A DNA stretch of 64,000 nucleotides from contig JASJZH010000002.1 in assembly GCA_037178975.1 (NCBI GenBank), positions 7,553,501 through 7,617,500 on the forward strand. The letters are read 5' to 3'. Source of the DNA: Oscheius tipulae. Lineage: Eukaryota > Nematoda > Chromadorea > Rhabditida > Rhabditidae. Positions 48,255 through 59,322 of this stretch are shown in pieces (positions within the stretch are counted from its first letter, which is position 1; each line of letters begins with the position of its first letter). The position numbers and the translations under genes are program-made. A model generated the notes under the pieces. The model searched no databases. It was not told the DNA's origin and saw nothing but the letters and a program-made list of their open reading frames with translations.

Positions 48255-51200
48255 ATGACGGCTCTCATTTCAAATGGTCTACCAGCGGCACCAGATATTT
48301 TCATCATAGAGGAGGCCATAAAAGTGAGATTTTATTCATCTCTTTCACCAAAGCCCTTTTAGGATTCGCCTCGATTTCGAGCCAATCTCCATCAACATGT
48401 TCTCTACTTCAATCGGCTGGAAAATAGATTGAACGAGGTTCGTGTTTCGAGTTCCGTTTGAAATCCTGGGGAATTTCTAGATGTTGCGCCATTTGGCAGC
48501 CATGATGGAATTCAGCAAAAATTATATGCAGACTTTCTAGTAAGTTTGAAAGACAGAGAGACAGATAGGCAAACGGAGACAGAAAGACAAAGAGATAGAG
48601 AGACAGAGCTATAGAGATACAGAAAGACAGAGTGACAGAGAGACTGTTCCTAGACTGAGCAAACATTTACAGTAAGTTCACAGTCGCCATGAACCAACTT
48701 CGAGATGAGAGTTTCTCCACGAGTGCTCTTTCCCAGTCGTCCTTCCAAGGCCTGACTGATGCATACAGTTCCACCTGCAGTCTCTTCAAGAACTACCATG
48801 ATGAGTCGACCCTGGTCGTCTACAACAAGCTCAATCAGTTCATCAAACAGGATCTAGCCAAGCTGGTCACATCTCGGACTCATTTTGACAGTATGTCTAC
48901 CAGTCTGGATGAGGCTTTGCAGAAGAATGCCACGATATCGAGACAGAGACCGGGGGAGATCGCGGAGTATAGGAACGAACTTACAGCGGTGAGTTGTCAC
49001 TGTCCCTGTCTCTTCCTCTTCTGACCACGAGTTCAATTCAGGTCGGCACCTGTTTCGCTCACACCTCGCTCGACTACGTGGCTCAAATTAATCTCGCCCA
49101 TGCGAGAAAGGATCATGTAATCATCGACGCGGTAATCCACAGGAATACAGAAAACAGTTTTGCCGTTTCAGTTGTGGTCTTTTGTAAAAGAAACCTCATC
49201 ATTTTTTTCACGTGGGCATGCAGTTTTTGACGAGTGGACAGCTTCAGACGACGGCGGTCTGGCAGATGCTATAAGTGAGATTTTTAAGGTTTTGAATTGA
49301 AATTCGTTCTAGCGGGTCTCGCAGCTAACAGCAAACATATCGAGAGGAAGATGCAGGACATTCACTCACGAGTTCCCAAGGTACGTCACCTTCATTTATA
49401 TTTATGAGTCACGGGAAAGCTGGAAAAACAGATTATTAACCTGGGACTTGCGCTCGTGGCTCAGTCGGTTAGCGCTCCGATCTCAATATGTGCGGGGTTC
49501 GATCCCCACTCTCGACAATACTTTTTTGTCTTGTTGTGAAACACTGTAAGAAGACTTATTCAGCACTATACATTTTGTCAGAATCACCACTTTAGAGTTC
49601 AATCGGGGTCTAGGAACGCTTTGTTAGGGTCTCTGTTATCTCAACAGACTGTTTGATTATCCAGCAAAGATCATGATTCGTGTGTAAAAGAGCAGGCCAG
49701 ATGCAAAAACTCTTTTTTCTAAACAATCCACTGTCGGGGACATGTGTCATCCTTTGCCGTCGCTTCTCTCTTGTTTCGCTCGCATTTCGACACTTTGAAT
49801 CAGACCAAAAGTCTAAAAATGGTTTAACGTTCATGTTTTCCTCACGGTATAAGACGATAATTACCTGCATGTTGTGTCCATGTTGCCTCTATGAACTTTG
49901 CTGTTTTCCGATCAGTTGATGAGTCACACCTCTAGAGAGAGTTACCCATCCCCGTATCGATTTATAAACTGTTGATTTGGGGGGTCATAAGCTGTGGAGT
50001 CTTCTCCAAACACACTGCCTATGGGCCTGTAACAGTCCCGCAAAAGTCGTGAGATTACCTCAAGAAACAACGAGTTAGGGGTTTTGGGATTCAGTATTTT
50101 CCAGTCGCTGTCACTTTGTCTCTCTGTTCTAGCGGTCATTATTAGCCCCCTGTATCTCTTTATTTACTTTTCGCACACAGCTTTACAAATCCTAGTCAGC
50201 CGTTCTCTCGCTTTAACTGACCCGAACTCTCTTATCAGTGTCATTAAGCCCTTCCGCTATCCAGTTCTTCCGTTCCATTTTTCTGCCTACCCGTATTTCT
50301 GTCCCTCTATCTCTCCCCTCTCCGTCTCTTTGTCTCTCTGTCTCTCATTCCTCTTAATCATTCTTACCGTTCTGCTCCTATAGTCTCTTTACAGTTCATG
50401 CCCCCCAAATGACTATGATGACGGATCATCAAACCGCCTTACTGGTTTCTGAGCTTCGTAGATTCAAAGCCACTAGAATGGCGAAGATTGAAATTGTCCC
50501 GACGTCTTTGTCTCCGGCAATCACTGTTAGGAAAGTTATTGATTCTGGAGCTTCGTCACCGCATATGTGCTCTCTATCAAAGCAGCCATCAATCGAGAGA
50601 GAATACCAGAGGAAAGGCTCCGAAAGCTCGGTCAAGAGCAGCCCCGTCTACGCGACCGCCTTTGATCATTTTACCGGACATCCCACCAGTCATTTCTACT
50701 CTGAGGAAGAAGATAAGGAGGAAGAGAACAAGCTTCAGCGCCGGAGACGACAGTTCCGGCGAAAACCCAGCTGCACATTTTATACGAAGCAGGACTTTTC
50801 AGCTCCAGTTTCCATTGACTGTCCACACGTGGGTACCCAGAAAAGAATTCGTGCGAGACCCAGGCCTAAAACAGTACAGACAAAGTTTGCAAAACAGCAA
50901 CAAAATTATTTTGCAGGAGATGTTCCAACACCCGTCCGGGATGTCACCAGATCCTGACGTCATGATGGAAGGCTACTTGATGAAACGTTCTTCAAATGCT
51001 TTCAAAACGTGGAACAGGAGATGGTTCCAGATCAGAGACAACAAACTGGTGGGTTGGCAGCTTGCCTTTTTGCACTTGTGATCATCCCTGAGAGACCGGC
51101 GCCTTCTTCACACCATAGCGCGGTCGGTTAGAGCTCCGCCTGTGGCTCACTTAACCTTAGCTCGATCCCAGGTCGTGTAAACATTTTTCTTTTTGATGTG

Positions 51201-52976
51201 TTTACAATGTTATTCAGCTCTATTCCCATCGCTCTGCTGAACTCGAGCAGCCGACAGTTATGGAAGAGAACCTGAAGCTTTGTCTGGTCCGTCCCGCACC
51301 GCCCTCCGTTGACCGTGTCGGCTGTTTCGAACTGGTCACGCCGACCAGAACACATTTGCTCCAAGCCGACTCGGAATCTCTGTGTAATGACTGGATGCGA
51401 GCCTTGCAAAGGACCATTTTGGCTCTTCATGAGAGTGACGATGTGGCCCCGAAACCTTCTGCCATGAGAACCGATGCGACTATAGAGGCTACCACTAGCA
51501 AGACGGCTCAGAACGAGACGAGTTCCGTCTACGAGCAGATCAGGTAAGGTCAAAGGGGCCGAAAGTGACAGACAGATACAGGGACAGTCCAAATGTCTAC
51601 TTTTAGACGAGTCCCCGGAAACGACAGATGCGCTGACTGTGGTCGGATTGACCCCAAATGGGTCAGTATCAATCTAGGAGTCGTTGTCTGTATTGACTGC
51701 GCCGGTGCTCATCGGAACATGGGAGTGCAGGTCTCGAAAGTTCGCTCCCTGACCATGGATTCCATTGATTCCGAGCTCCGTGACCTGCTCGTCTGTCTGG
51801 GCAACAAACAGGTACCCTCTTTCTATTGGCTTTGAATGGTTTAAATTTCAGGTTAACTCAGTCTACCTGGCTTATCTGCCAGAGACTAATATCGTCCCGC
51901 CGGAATGCACGGAGCTCTCGACGAGACAGGCTCGCGAAGCTTGGATCAAGGCCAAGTATGCCGAAAAGCGATTCACTGTGCCGCAGAACGAGCGTGCCAG
52001 ACAGGAAGCCCATGCCCGGCAGGAACATCTCCTCCTCAAAACCAAATCCTCAACCGTGACTGTTAACAGGTCCTCTTCCTATGTCGACGTGAAAGATGCA
52101 AACCTGGGCTGTCTCAGTGATAGAACTCTCGAACATCCGCCTGCTAACAAGCGACTCTCATCATGTGGTTCGGACCCGAACATTGCCGCGGCACAGTTCG
52201 AGGATCCAGCCTGGCCAAGTATTGCTGAAGCTTCGAGAACCGGAGACATTCTTGTCCTTCTGCAAGCTCTCGCTCGTGGATTTGATATCAATGGAGTTCA
52301 CTGTGGAACCACGGCTCTTCATCTTGCTGTTCAGAATGTAAGTTCTTATTCGTGAGGCAAACATTGACAGATTCTTCAGGGACAGACAGCTGCTGTAGAG
52401 TTCCTCCTTCTGAATGGAGCCAAAATCAATGTGCTGGATGAGCGATTGAACACACCTCTTCATCTGGCTGCTCTAGAAGGGAACACACTGTGAGTCTAAC
52501 ACAGAGACGGAGAGATAAGGAGACAGAGAAGCAGAGAGACATGAAGACAGAAGGAGAAAGAGAGACAGATTAACAGATAGACAGAGAGGCAAAGGAAAAA
52601 GAGAGGCATATAGACAGAAGGAGAAAGAAATATATACAGAGACAGAAGAATATAGAGAGATAAAGAGAAAGTGAGAGAGTGAAAGTACAAAATCCTCCTA
52701 CAGTCAAGTCTGCCAACTGCTAAAGCGAGGAGCTGACAAGTCTCTGAAGAATGCCAATGGTGTCAACCCTCTTGACATAGCAGTCGACGGAAAGCATGCC
52801 GACATTGTGACACTGTAAGTCCGAACACTTTCCAGTTAAACGATCTAAATAGATTCCGTGTAACTACTATGCGCGACGAATTCAACGAAGAGTTCGATAA
52901 TCCGATGGACGAGACAGTTCTGAGCGTGATCAGTGACATCCAAATGCGAGCAGCGACGGCCAAAAGCTCAATCTGA
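48255..52976 (+). CDS. ACAP: ACAP-type ArfGAP (BAR-PH-ArfGAP-ankyrin)
   Basis: About a dozen exons. MTALISNGLPAAPDIFIIEE joins DSPRFRANLHQHVLYFNRLE, the ACAP BAR start. The BAR domain runs to about 49380. After a 1.5-kb intron comes the PH domain (MMEGYLMKRSSNAFKTWNRR, 50918-51545). The ArfGAP zinc finger is CADC-x16-CIDC with GAHRNMGVQVSKVRSLTMDS including the catalytic Arg (51606-51870). About three ankyrin repeats follow (GTTALHLAVQNGQTAAVEFL, NTPLHLAALEGN) to a TGA at 52974. ACAPs stimulate GTP hydrolysis on Arf6 at endosomes, using the BAR domain to bind curved membrane. Which vertebrate paralogue it matches is not decided. Introns hold GACAGAGA tracts and two tRNA-like sequences. Confidence 0.95.
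48543..48650. repeat. GACAGAGA tract in ACAP intron
   Basis: Imperfect octamer repeats between two BAR-domain exons. A longer relative lies at 52500-52690. Confidence 0.75.
49453..49520 (+). repeat. tRNA-like sequence in ACAP intron
   Basis: CGTGGCTCAGTCGGTTAGCG (box A) and GGGGTTCGATCCCC (box B) are both near consensus and about 40 nt apart. The T-stem outer pairs and the acceptor stem do not close, so I read it as a pseudogene or SINE head rather than a working tRNA. It is the best-preserved member of the group. Confidence 0.65.
50409..50957 (+). other. Two overlapping open frames in the large ACAP intron
   Basis: One frame is open for 182 codons from an ATG at 50409. A second frame stays open from at least 50488 through the acceptor at 50917 into the PH exon. 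Retention of this segment would therefore extend the PH-domain part by about 145 codons in frame, but no in-frame ATG starts it. The first frame has VIDSGASS, which recalls retroviral-type proteases, with no flanking support. It is unclear whether either is translated. Confidence 0.35.
51110..51180 (+). repeat. tRNA-like sequence in ACAP intron (PH region)
   Basis: CATAGCGCGGTCGGTTAGAG (box-A-like), then a short arm, then TAGCTCGATCCCAGG (box-B-like). The stems are broken. It lies between two PH-domain exons. Confidence 0.55.
52500..52690. repeat. GACAGAGA tract between ankyrin exons of ACAP
   Basis: About 190 nt of purine-rich GACAGAGAGAGAAA repeats, the longest in the window, filling almost the whole intron. 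Confidence 0.8.
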
Positions 52977-53929
52977 ATCGTCCTCTTTGTACATATTCTT
53001 CTCTTATCTCCTTTCTGGTGCCTCCTGTCTGGGTTTTCGGCCAACGACCTTTCCGCCTAGCTTCGAACAAATTGTGATTTTTGAGCTATTCTTGCCCTAT
53101 TTAGAAAGGACTTTGTCGATGAGCATAATACAGATCCTGCATTTTATTGAATGAAGCTTTGATTGATTTGGAACTGCCGCAAGACAGAAGGAAAAAAGTA
53201 GCGACAAAAAGTGAATGGCCGAGTCGAAACATTACAAGGAGAGCCGGAGACACTTACAAAAAAGAAAATGTAATATTGTCACGGCACAATTTATTGAAGG
53301 TAGGGCGTCTCGGATCAGGGTCTTCTTCTAGACGACGGCTTCCAAAGTGACAACGCGCTTCCGTCTCTTCTCGTCCTTTTTTGATGAGAAGCATACTGTT
53401 TAATTGGGCAGAAATGGAAGAAAACCAGTCTTCACAACGTCAGCAATGCCTTTCTTCGGCCTTCGGTCAGTACCTAAAACTATACAGCTTCCGCAATGGT
53501 TAGGTCATGTAGTTTAGCCAATCGCCAACATTATCAAATCTTTTTTTCGCGATTGTATTGCACGTATAAAGCGTTCGGAAAAAAAACGGGAAAGAAGGTA
53601 GGAAAAAGAATGAGTTATCAAGAAAAAAAACTTGAACAAAGTACGTGGAAGTGCGTAGTGGCTTTAGAACATGTCGTTTATGTATCCAAAAAATCAGGAC
53701 AGCAATGTCTTTTTCTTTCTCACTTTTCGTGGTTTTTGCCAGATGTTCCTTTTTCTTCTCGTATTTTCATGTTTCTTCCTTCTTACTCACAAGGCTTGTT
53801 CCAGCAGAACTCCTCTCCAGCTCGAATAGTTTTACAAACTTAGAACTTCAGAACAAGACATCAACTGCAAAATCGTTTTTCTCTCTTACTGAAAAGCCGA
53901 CGATCGGACATTATTCACACTCAAAAAAG
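52977..53929. other. Stretch between ACAP and the CCT1 fragment
   Basis: On the minus strand near 53325-53385 there is a short frame DEKRRKRVVTLEAVV-stop followed by CAATAAAT, which could be the 3' end of a small or broken gene, but no upstream exon was found. Otherwise nothing is recognised. Confidence 0.35.
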
Positions 53930-53961
53930 TAAGTATTTAGCGTCTTTTATTAAAGAATCTT

Positions 53962-54500
53962 CAGTGACTGCAACTACCGCCGTCGTCAACACAGTAGACT
54001 GTAGAGACTCGCTTGGACTGGGCAAGATGCTCGTCGACGACGTTGAAGTGAGTTTCTCTTATTTTATCGGCTAAACAGCCTCCTATTCAGGAATTAACCG
54101 TAACCGAAGACCATTCTAAAACAGTTGGACGTAGAGTACCCGGTTGGCAAGGTTCTCGTTGAGCTCGCACAGCTCCAGAACGAGGAGATTGGAGACGGAA
54201 CGAGCTCAGTTGCCATCGCTGCCGAGCTGCGCAAGACTGCCGACGAGTTCGTAAAGAACAAGTTCCACCTGACCACGATCATCAAGGACTTAAAGGAAGC
54301 CGGCATGTATCCTCAGGTATGTTTCCGTCACTGTCATCAATTCAGCTCCCAATATTTTCAAGAATATTGACTGATAAAGTGGAGAAAGAAGCTCGCCCAT
54401 CACCGCTGTCAGGAATCCAGAGCCAACGACATCGTGCCGGACAAGATGGAACGACGATTCGAGCAAGGCAAAGAAGCAGTGCCCAAAGGAGGCGACTAGT
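53962..54500 (+). pseudogene. Broken fragment of chaperonin CCT1 (TCP-1 alpha)
   Basis: The sequence matches CCT1 in two pieces split at an intron-like gap (about 54049-54091): TTAVVNTVDCRDSLGLGKML with VDDVE, then QLDVEYPVGKVLVELAQLQN and EEIGDGTSSVAIAAELRKTA. Between them about 7 nt are missing, where the family has the ATP-site NDGAT loop, which shifts the frame. The homology then jumps to a region near RANDIVPDKMER, suggesting loss of the central part, and ends. Its intron-like gap argues for a decayed gene duplicate rather than a processed retrocopy. Confidence 0.75.
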
Positions 54501-54628
54501 GTGGTGATCATTAATTTTGCCCAGTACCTATCGAAATTTTTTTGTAAACTCAGTTTTATTGAATTCATTACTCAAAGTGACCCGATTATTAAGTGTTAGC
54601 TGCACTTCTATACTTCCAGTCGTCTTTC

Positions 54629-54974
54629 TTAGAAGTCCAGATCGTTGTACTCGAGAGGGAAGATCTCGTTTTTCATTTTAGTAGGTAGATCCCTGAAAAA
54701 GCAATGTTTCCCCGTTTCTTTCGAAAACTTACGGCATGACCTTGGCAAAGTCCATAGCTGGGACAGGGAGATCAAATTCGTTGAAGTCCTCGGCCGCAGA
54801 TCGCTCAAAACGCAGGACACGTCGTGAAATAGGGTGCTAAAGTTCCATAGGAGCAGTTCTCTAAGTCTTTCTTACCTTCTCTGTAGGATCTCTTTTGCCT
54901 TTTCTCATCAGGTTTTTGTCAAAGGCGAGAGCCAGAGAAAGGACGAGAAGAATCAGTAAAAGAATTCTTTGCAT
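54629..54974 (-). CDS. Small secreted protein, unrecognised
   Basis: Three exons (54974-54876, 54835/54836-54733, 54692-54629) give 88 aa. The N-terminus MQRILLLILLVLSLALA is a clear signal peptide. It is followed by FDKNLMRKGKRDPTEK, which contains GKR, a possible amidation and dibasic cleavage site. A further SRR lies at about residue 38. The rest is acidic and Phe/Leu-rich with no Cys. It might be a neuropeptide-type precursor, but no known peptide family is recognised. TTTTCAG directly abuts the ATG. Confidence 0.7.
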
Positions 54975-54989
54975 CTGAAAAGTTTCGTT

Positions 54990-55467
54990 GAGAAAAATCT
55001 GGAGAAGAGACGAAAGGAACAACTGTAAACTGATCGCGGACTGAGAGCGATCTCTCCCAAGAGAAAGGGGTCAGTAGGGGGGCCGGATGCCTCGGAGATT
55101 TGACCGAAAAGTGAAAGCTGTTCTGGGAAAAGAAGTTTTCTTCAGAGGAGGCTGTTCTGGCACTGGCTAAACGACATGACCTAACATTTCTGGAGCTAGA
55201 CTAATTAAAACAACAAACTATCCTCTTTCAAACGTTGACAAAGATCTGGCTCGCATAAATCAAGACAGCCACTCAAATAGACTGGAAGGAACTCACATGA
55301 CGCCTTCTTTTATTCACTTGTGACCCGCCCCGCTAACGACTGCTCGATATAGCTCTTGACGATAAAAATAGGCTGTCTTCTGGCATGATGACGCCACTAA
55401 TTGAGTTGGCGCCAGTTTTCTGAACCCCCTCTCCCACTCGAAAGCAAACAATGAAGATTTCAGGACG
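54990..55467. other. Divergent intergenic stretch
   Basis: Between the secreted-protein gene (minus) and the SLIRP-like gene (plus). Both promoters should lie here. Nothing else is recognised. Confidence 0.45.
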
Positions 55468-56232
55468 ATGCGGAAGTCACTTCTCCAGCTGGCCAAAAAT
55501 CTGACGCAGCCGATCCAGGTACCGGGTCAGACCATCTATTTGACCCATGTCAAGTGGATTACGGGTAGAAGTTAGTTTCAATCTCTCCAGTTCCTAAGCA
55601 ATGCATTTCAGTGCAGTTAGAAGAGTACTTCAAGAGATACGGACGAGTTCAGCATGTAACCATGTTTTTCGTAAGTTCTCTAAATAGTCTAAAATCTGGA
55701 GTTTAGGATCCGGAGACGGGGTTGCATCGCGGGTACGCCTCTCTCACCTTCTCGACAAAAGAATCCGCCAGAAAAGCCATCGAGGAACGACCCCACGTCA
55801 TTGATGGAGATCGGGTTCGTTTCCTTCCTTCTTCAACAACTTTGTGCCTCAAAAGCCTGGCTAGAATCAACTGCATATTGAAGCCGTTTCAAAATCGCCT
55901 TGGCTGCTTAGATCCCTTCACCTCTCGCACCTGGGCTAGGTAGATTACCAAGGATGGGATTTTTGACGGAACTGAACAAGATCTGAGCAGTCGATAAATG
56001 TTTTCAAACCGAGTAGAGCAACGAACTTAATATTTTAACGATCATTTCTTTTAACGAGAGCACGAGCTCTTCCAAAAACAAGCTGCTCATATTTTGAATG
56101 TTTTTGCAACGAGGGCAACGAAACAATGTCACAATATTTTTTTTACTAAACTCAAAGTTCCAGGTCGACGTGGAGCCCTATATACCGAACATGAGAAGTG
56201 GAAGAAATCAATCAGCCAGTGTAGAACTGTAA
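55468..56232 (+). CDS. SLIRP: SLIRP-like RRM protein
   Basis: Four exons (55468-55570, 55612-55670, 55707-55814, 56164-56232) give 112 aa. It is essentially a single RRM: RNP2-like IYLTHVKW, then EEYFKRYGRVQHVTMFFDPE, RNP1 LHRGYASLTF, and the SLIRP-like HVIDGDRVDV. Length and motif order match SLIRP, the mitochondrial partner of LRPPRC that stabilises mitochondrial mRNAs. The N-terminus MRKSLLQLAKNLTQ could act as a presequence. TTTCAG lies 4 nt before the ATG. Another short RRM protein is possible. Confidence 0.82.
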
Positions 56233-56382
56233 AATCTGTACTACCATGTAATGCTACAATGAAATACACTTGAAAGTTCACGACTATTCAAAGTTTCAAA
56301 CTTGTCCCCTCACGAATTCCCGCCAAAACACTTATTTTGCTTTTTTCGGTGCCTTACATTCTTTTTTTCGACCCCTCCCGGC

Positions 56383-56645
56383 TCGACGGCGTTCCAGTAC
56401 ATGAAGATTCCTCTCTGAGTCCGTGGCAGATAGATAAAGCGGCCCACAGAGAGTCGACAAAGAAATAGTCAAAGAGTGAGAAGGCCATTCGCTGGTCGAC
56501 GAGGCCACGGTAGTGCTCCTGTTAGTGCCACCCGCGGAATCGTAGTAGGCCTACTGGAGTCCTCCAGCGAGTGAAAGCTCATCATCGTCTCCTGCATCTT
56601 CAGCCGATTTGGCGACCAGCTGCGCCTTCTGCTCCATCTTGGCTC
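56383..56645 (-). pseudogene. Frameshifted coding fragment, unrecognised
   Basis: The minus strand begins MEQKAQLVAKSAEDAGDDDE, runs into a TAG, then continues in shifting frames with YYDSAGGT, DQRMAFSLFDYFFVDS and RTQRGIFMYWNAVEPG. Each piece is protein-like, but at least one stop and two frame changes separate them. This looks like a decayed duplicate of a conserved gene that I cannot name. It sits between the SLIRP-like gene and NDUFAF1. Confidence 0.5.
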
Positions 56646-56862
56646 ATTTAAAAAAAAAGCTTATTTCAGCACATCATTGTACATCACTGGTACATCCATT
56701 CTGCCTTGTTGCCCCGGATGGGCTCCGGTGAAGCTACAGCCTCTTTTTAACTTTTGGTTCGTTCGCACTATTATAAAAATAATTATAGATCTCGAAAGAG
56801 GCTCCCATCAAGAAGCGACTGTAGTATCTTCAATACCATCTAATGCTACAACAGAAATAAAT

Positions 56863-58047
56863 CTAAAACCCGTGTGAATTGAAGACCGGCAGGGTGTAGG
56901 TCTCGTAGGCGAATTCTTCAAAATGGGAGCGATCGTTGTAGACACCGATGTAATCCAGCTCCAACTTGAAATCGCCATCGATTCTATCCATCAGCACGAT
57001 TCCGACCGAGCTCACATCTTCCAGATTCACGCGATATTGGCGATCCTGGATTCGGCCATTGACAGTGTGGAAGAATCTAAATACTACTTTAGGGGATAAG
57101 ACAAAAAGGGGGGCGTACTTCGAGAATGGGATCTTTTCGTACTGCCAGTAGGGACCACCGTGAGTATGAAGCGGATAGGAGAAGGAGTCGCCCCAGGTAA
57201 AATCCATCGACAGGGGCGAGTGAAGCATGATTTTGTAGCTGCGGCCGTCGCCTCGACACTGAAAATGAGGGTCATTTTTTATATTTCCCTTAGACTGAAC
57301 AGTACTGGGCACCCGAAGCCTAGTGCAGCGTTTTTTTTTTTTGGCGAATAGCCCATATTTCTTGACTCATCCCTTGTCACGACTATTTGAATATTCTTCA
57401 AAAACAGGTTTAGTCCAGTCAGACACATTGGGACAACAACTGAAAGAAAATTAAAGGGCAGGTACCTTTATAAGCAAATGCGAGAAGTTCTTCCATCTGG
57501 TGAAGAACTTTTTCCTGTTCAGTGATCGTCTATCCTCGAGCTTCATCGATGCCCAGCCTGCTCGCTCCACACGTCCATCTTTCACAACTTCCGTCGAAAG
57601 GGTACCTTTGAAAAGTGCGGTGCCTCGATCCGTGAGACTGAGATCGACGCCGGAGAATCCTTCTTTCCAATCGCTATCACTGCCCGTGTGCCATAGTTTT
57701 AGACCCTGAAAGGGACATGAATGAAAAACAAAATATGAACCTCAAAATACCTCCTCGCTATCGAACCGATACTCCACCCTGGCCTCATCGTGTCTGAGCA
57801 GCCCGATATCCTCGAGCAGCTCCGGCTTTTCGAAGGAGCCGGAATTCTCCAGAAGCTCCTTCTTTAACAGTTTCGCCTGCTGTCTGGCTATCGTGGGCAC
57901 ATCTTTGAGTAGCTCCTTGGCCGGAATGTCCGGATCATAGCCCTCGACTCCTTTCGGATTAGGAAAGTTGATGTTTATAGGGGCATTGCTACCGGAAAAG
58001 ACTTTCACTTTGACCTTGTCCAGAAGCTTCGATTTTCCTACTGCGGT
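56863..58047 (-). CDS. NDUFAF1: Complex I assembly factor CIA30 / NDUFAF1 (5' exon not located)
   Basis: At least five exons. The CIA30 domain is clear: SDWKEGFSGVDLSLTDRGTA (strand pattern of the galactose-binding-like fold), CRGDGRSYKIMLHSPLSMDF, DFTWGDSFSYPLHTHGGPYW and GRIQDRQYRVNLEDVSSVGI. It ends FAYETYTLPVFNSHGF. The earlier part has basic helical LLKDVPTIARQQAKLLKKEL. NDUFAF1 is a mitochondrial chaperone for early complex I membrane intermediates. The 5'-most exon seen starts at 58047 after TTTCAG with no ATG, so an exon with the presequence must lie upstream (58.1-59.3 kb). Confidence 0.88.
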
Positions 58048-59322
58048 CTGAAAGAGGAAGGCTTTTGTAAGGGGAAAACAGAAAGAAGGCAAGGTGCAAA
58101 TATTGGAAGGTTTCTGGGGACCGTAGCCTCCACAGATGTTACGTCAAGCCATTTGTTCAGAGCCACAACAGGAAAAAGGTATAAATTTAGCAAATTCCGA
58201 CCATTTTTCAAACACTTAAAAAAAGTAAAAGGGGGTGAGCAGCAGAGCGAAAGGTGTGCCGGTTCAATATTTTGTTAATGTCCCCTGTAATTTCAAGTTT
58301 TGTGTGTACTTTTGCCACCTTTCGGTACAGAGAAGATTTCGAAGAGAAAAAGATAGCCTAGAGGTTTAAAAAAGAGTTAGACCATGTTCTGCCAGCTCAT
58401 TCTAGTTCCCAGACTATGAAGCCAAAGCCAAAAACTGTCTTTCCAACTGAACGACGGTTTCGAATTCCCAGTTCACTTCTTTCACTAACTCCCTCCATTT
58501 CTTACCCCCCACTTCCAATCTAAAATGCTACGTATCCATTTTTAGGTTCACGCCAAATTTAGTTTTCTCCAGCCAATTCAGCAGCCATCACTCGAGTTCT
58601 CGGCTAGTTTCCTCCCAAATACTGCCTACGCTGCATTCTCATCGTCTAGATGAGTTATCATTGAGTTTGAGTCGTTTTCTTCCCAGAAAAAGTGTGTCCG
58701 CGAGCTAATTTATAGCGCTTCAGCTAGGGATTTCCAAGTTGCTTACTAGATTTCTCTCTGTAGCCACTTCGATCATCTCCTAGGGTGGTAATATCATATT
58801 TCCCGCACTCAATTAACACTTTTTTTTTACCAAAACTTTAGCAGATAATATAAGAAAACCTGACACCTTGGATTCGCTCAAAAGGTTTCAAAAAATTGCG
58901 TTTCCTCTGCTGAACCCAAGGGGAAAAATTATGTTTTATTGTCTTATAACCCACTAGTCTGTTCAAAAAAGAGAGACTATACCTAATTATTTCCCCCTAA
59001 ACATGCCACAAAAATGGTCTAAAAAATACCTGAACTGCGTTTTCCTGCTGCCGACTGACTGCTGCTCGACTTCCTTCTGCCTCCTGCGATCCTATTCTGA
59101 CTGTCCGATGCAGATTCCGCGTGATGATAGCGCATTTGTTCATCCTGAACTAGGACTTCTAAAACCTTTGAATTCCAGTCAAAATGAGTCAAGAAACTCG
59201 GGGTTAGGGCCACTTGCGTGAGCACAAAAATACCAGTAAAATATTTAAACTTTACTCAACTTATACAAGGAAAATATCACAGGGGGTGGGGACACAAAAA
59301 AAAAGTAAACCGGGGGTAGCCA
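58048..59322. other. Region upstream of the recognised NDUFAF1 exons
   Basis: It should contain the NDUFAF1 first exon and the DONSON 3' flank, but I could not single either out. No repeat or RNA gene is seen. Confidence 0.4.

Noticed and set aside
49453..49520. Functional tRNA gene
   Set aside because: Box A and B are good, but the T-stem and acceptor stem have several mismatches, unlike the perfect cloverleaf at 20177.
50520..50560. VIDSGASS as a retrotransposon protease
   Set aside because: Only an eight-residue match; no zinc knuckle, integrase or reverse-transcriptase motif lies nearby, and the frame is alternative to the one entering the PH exon.
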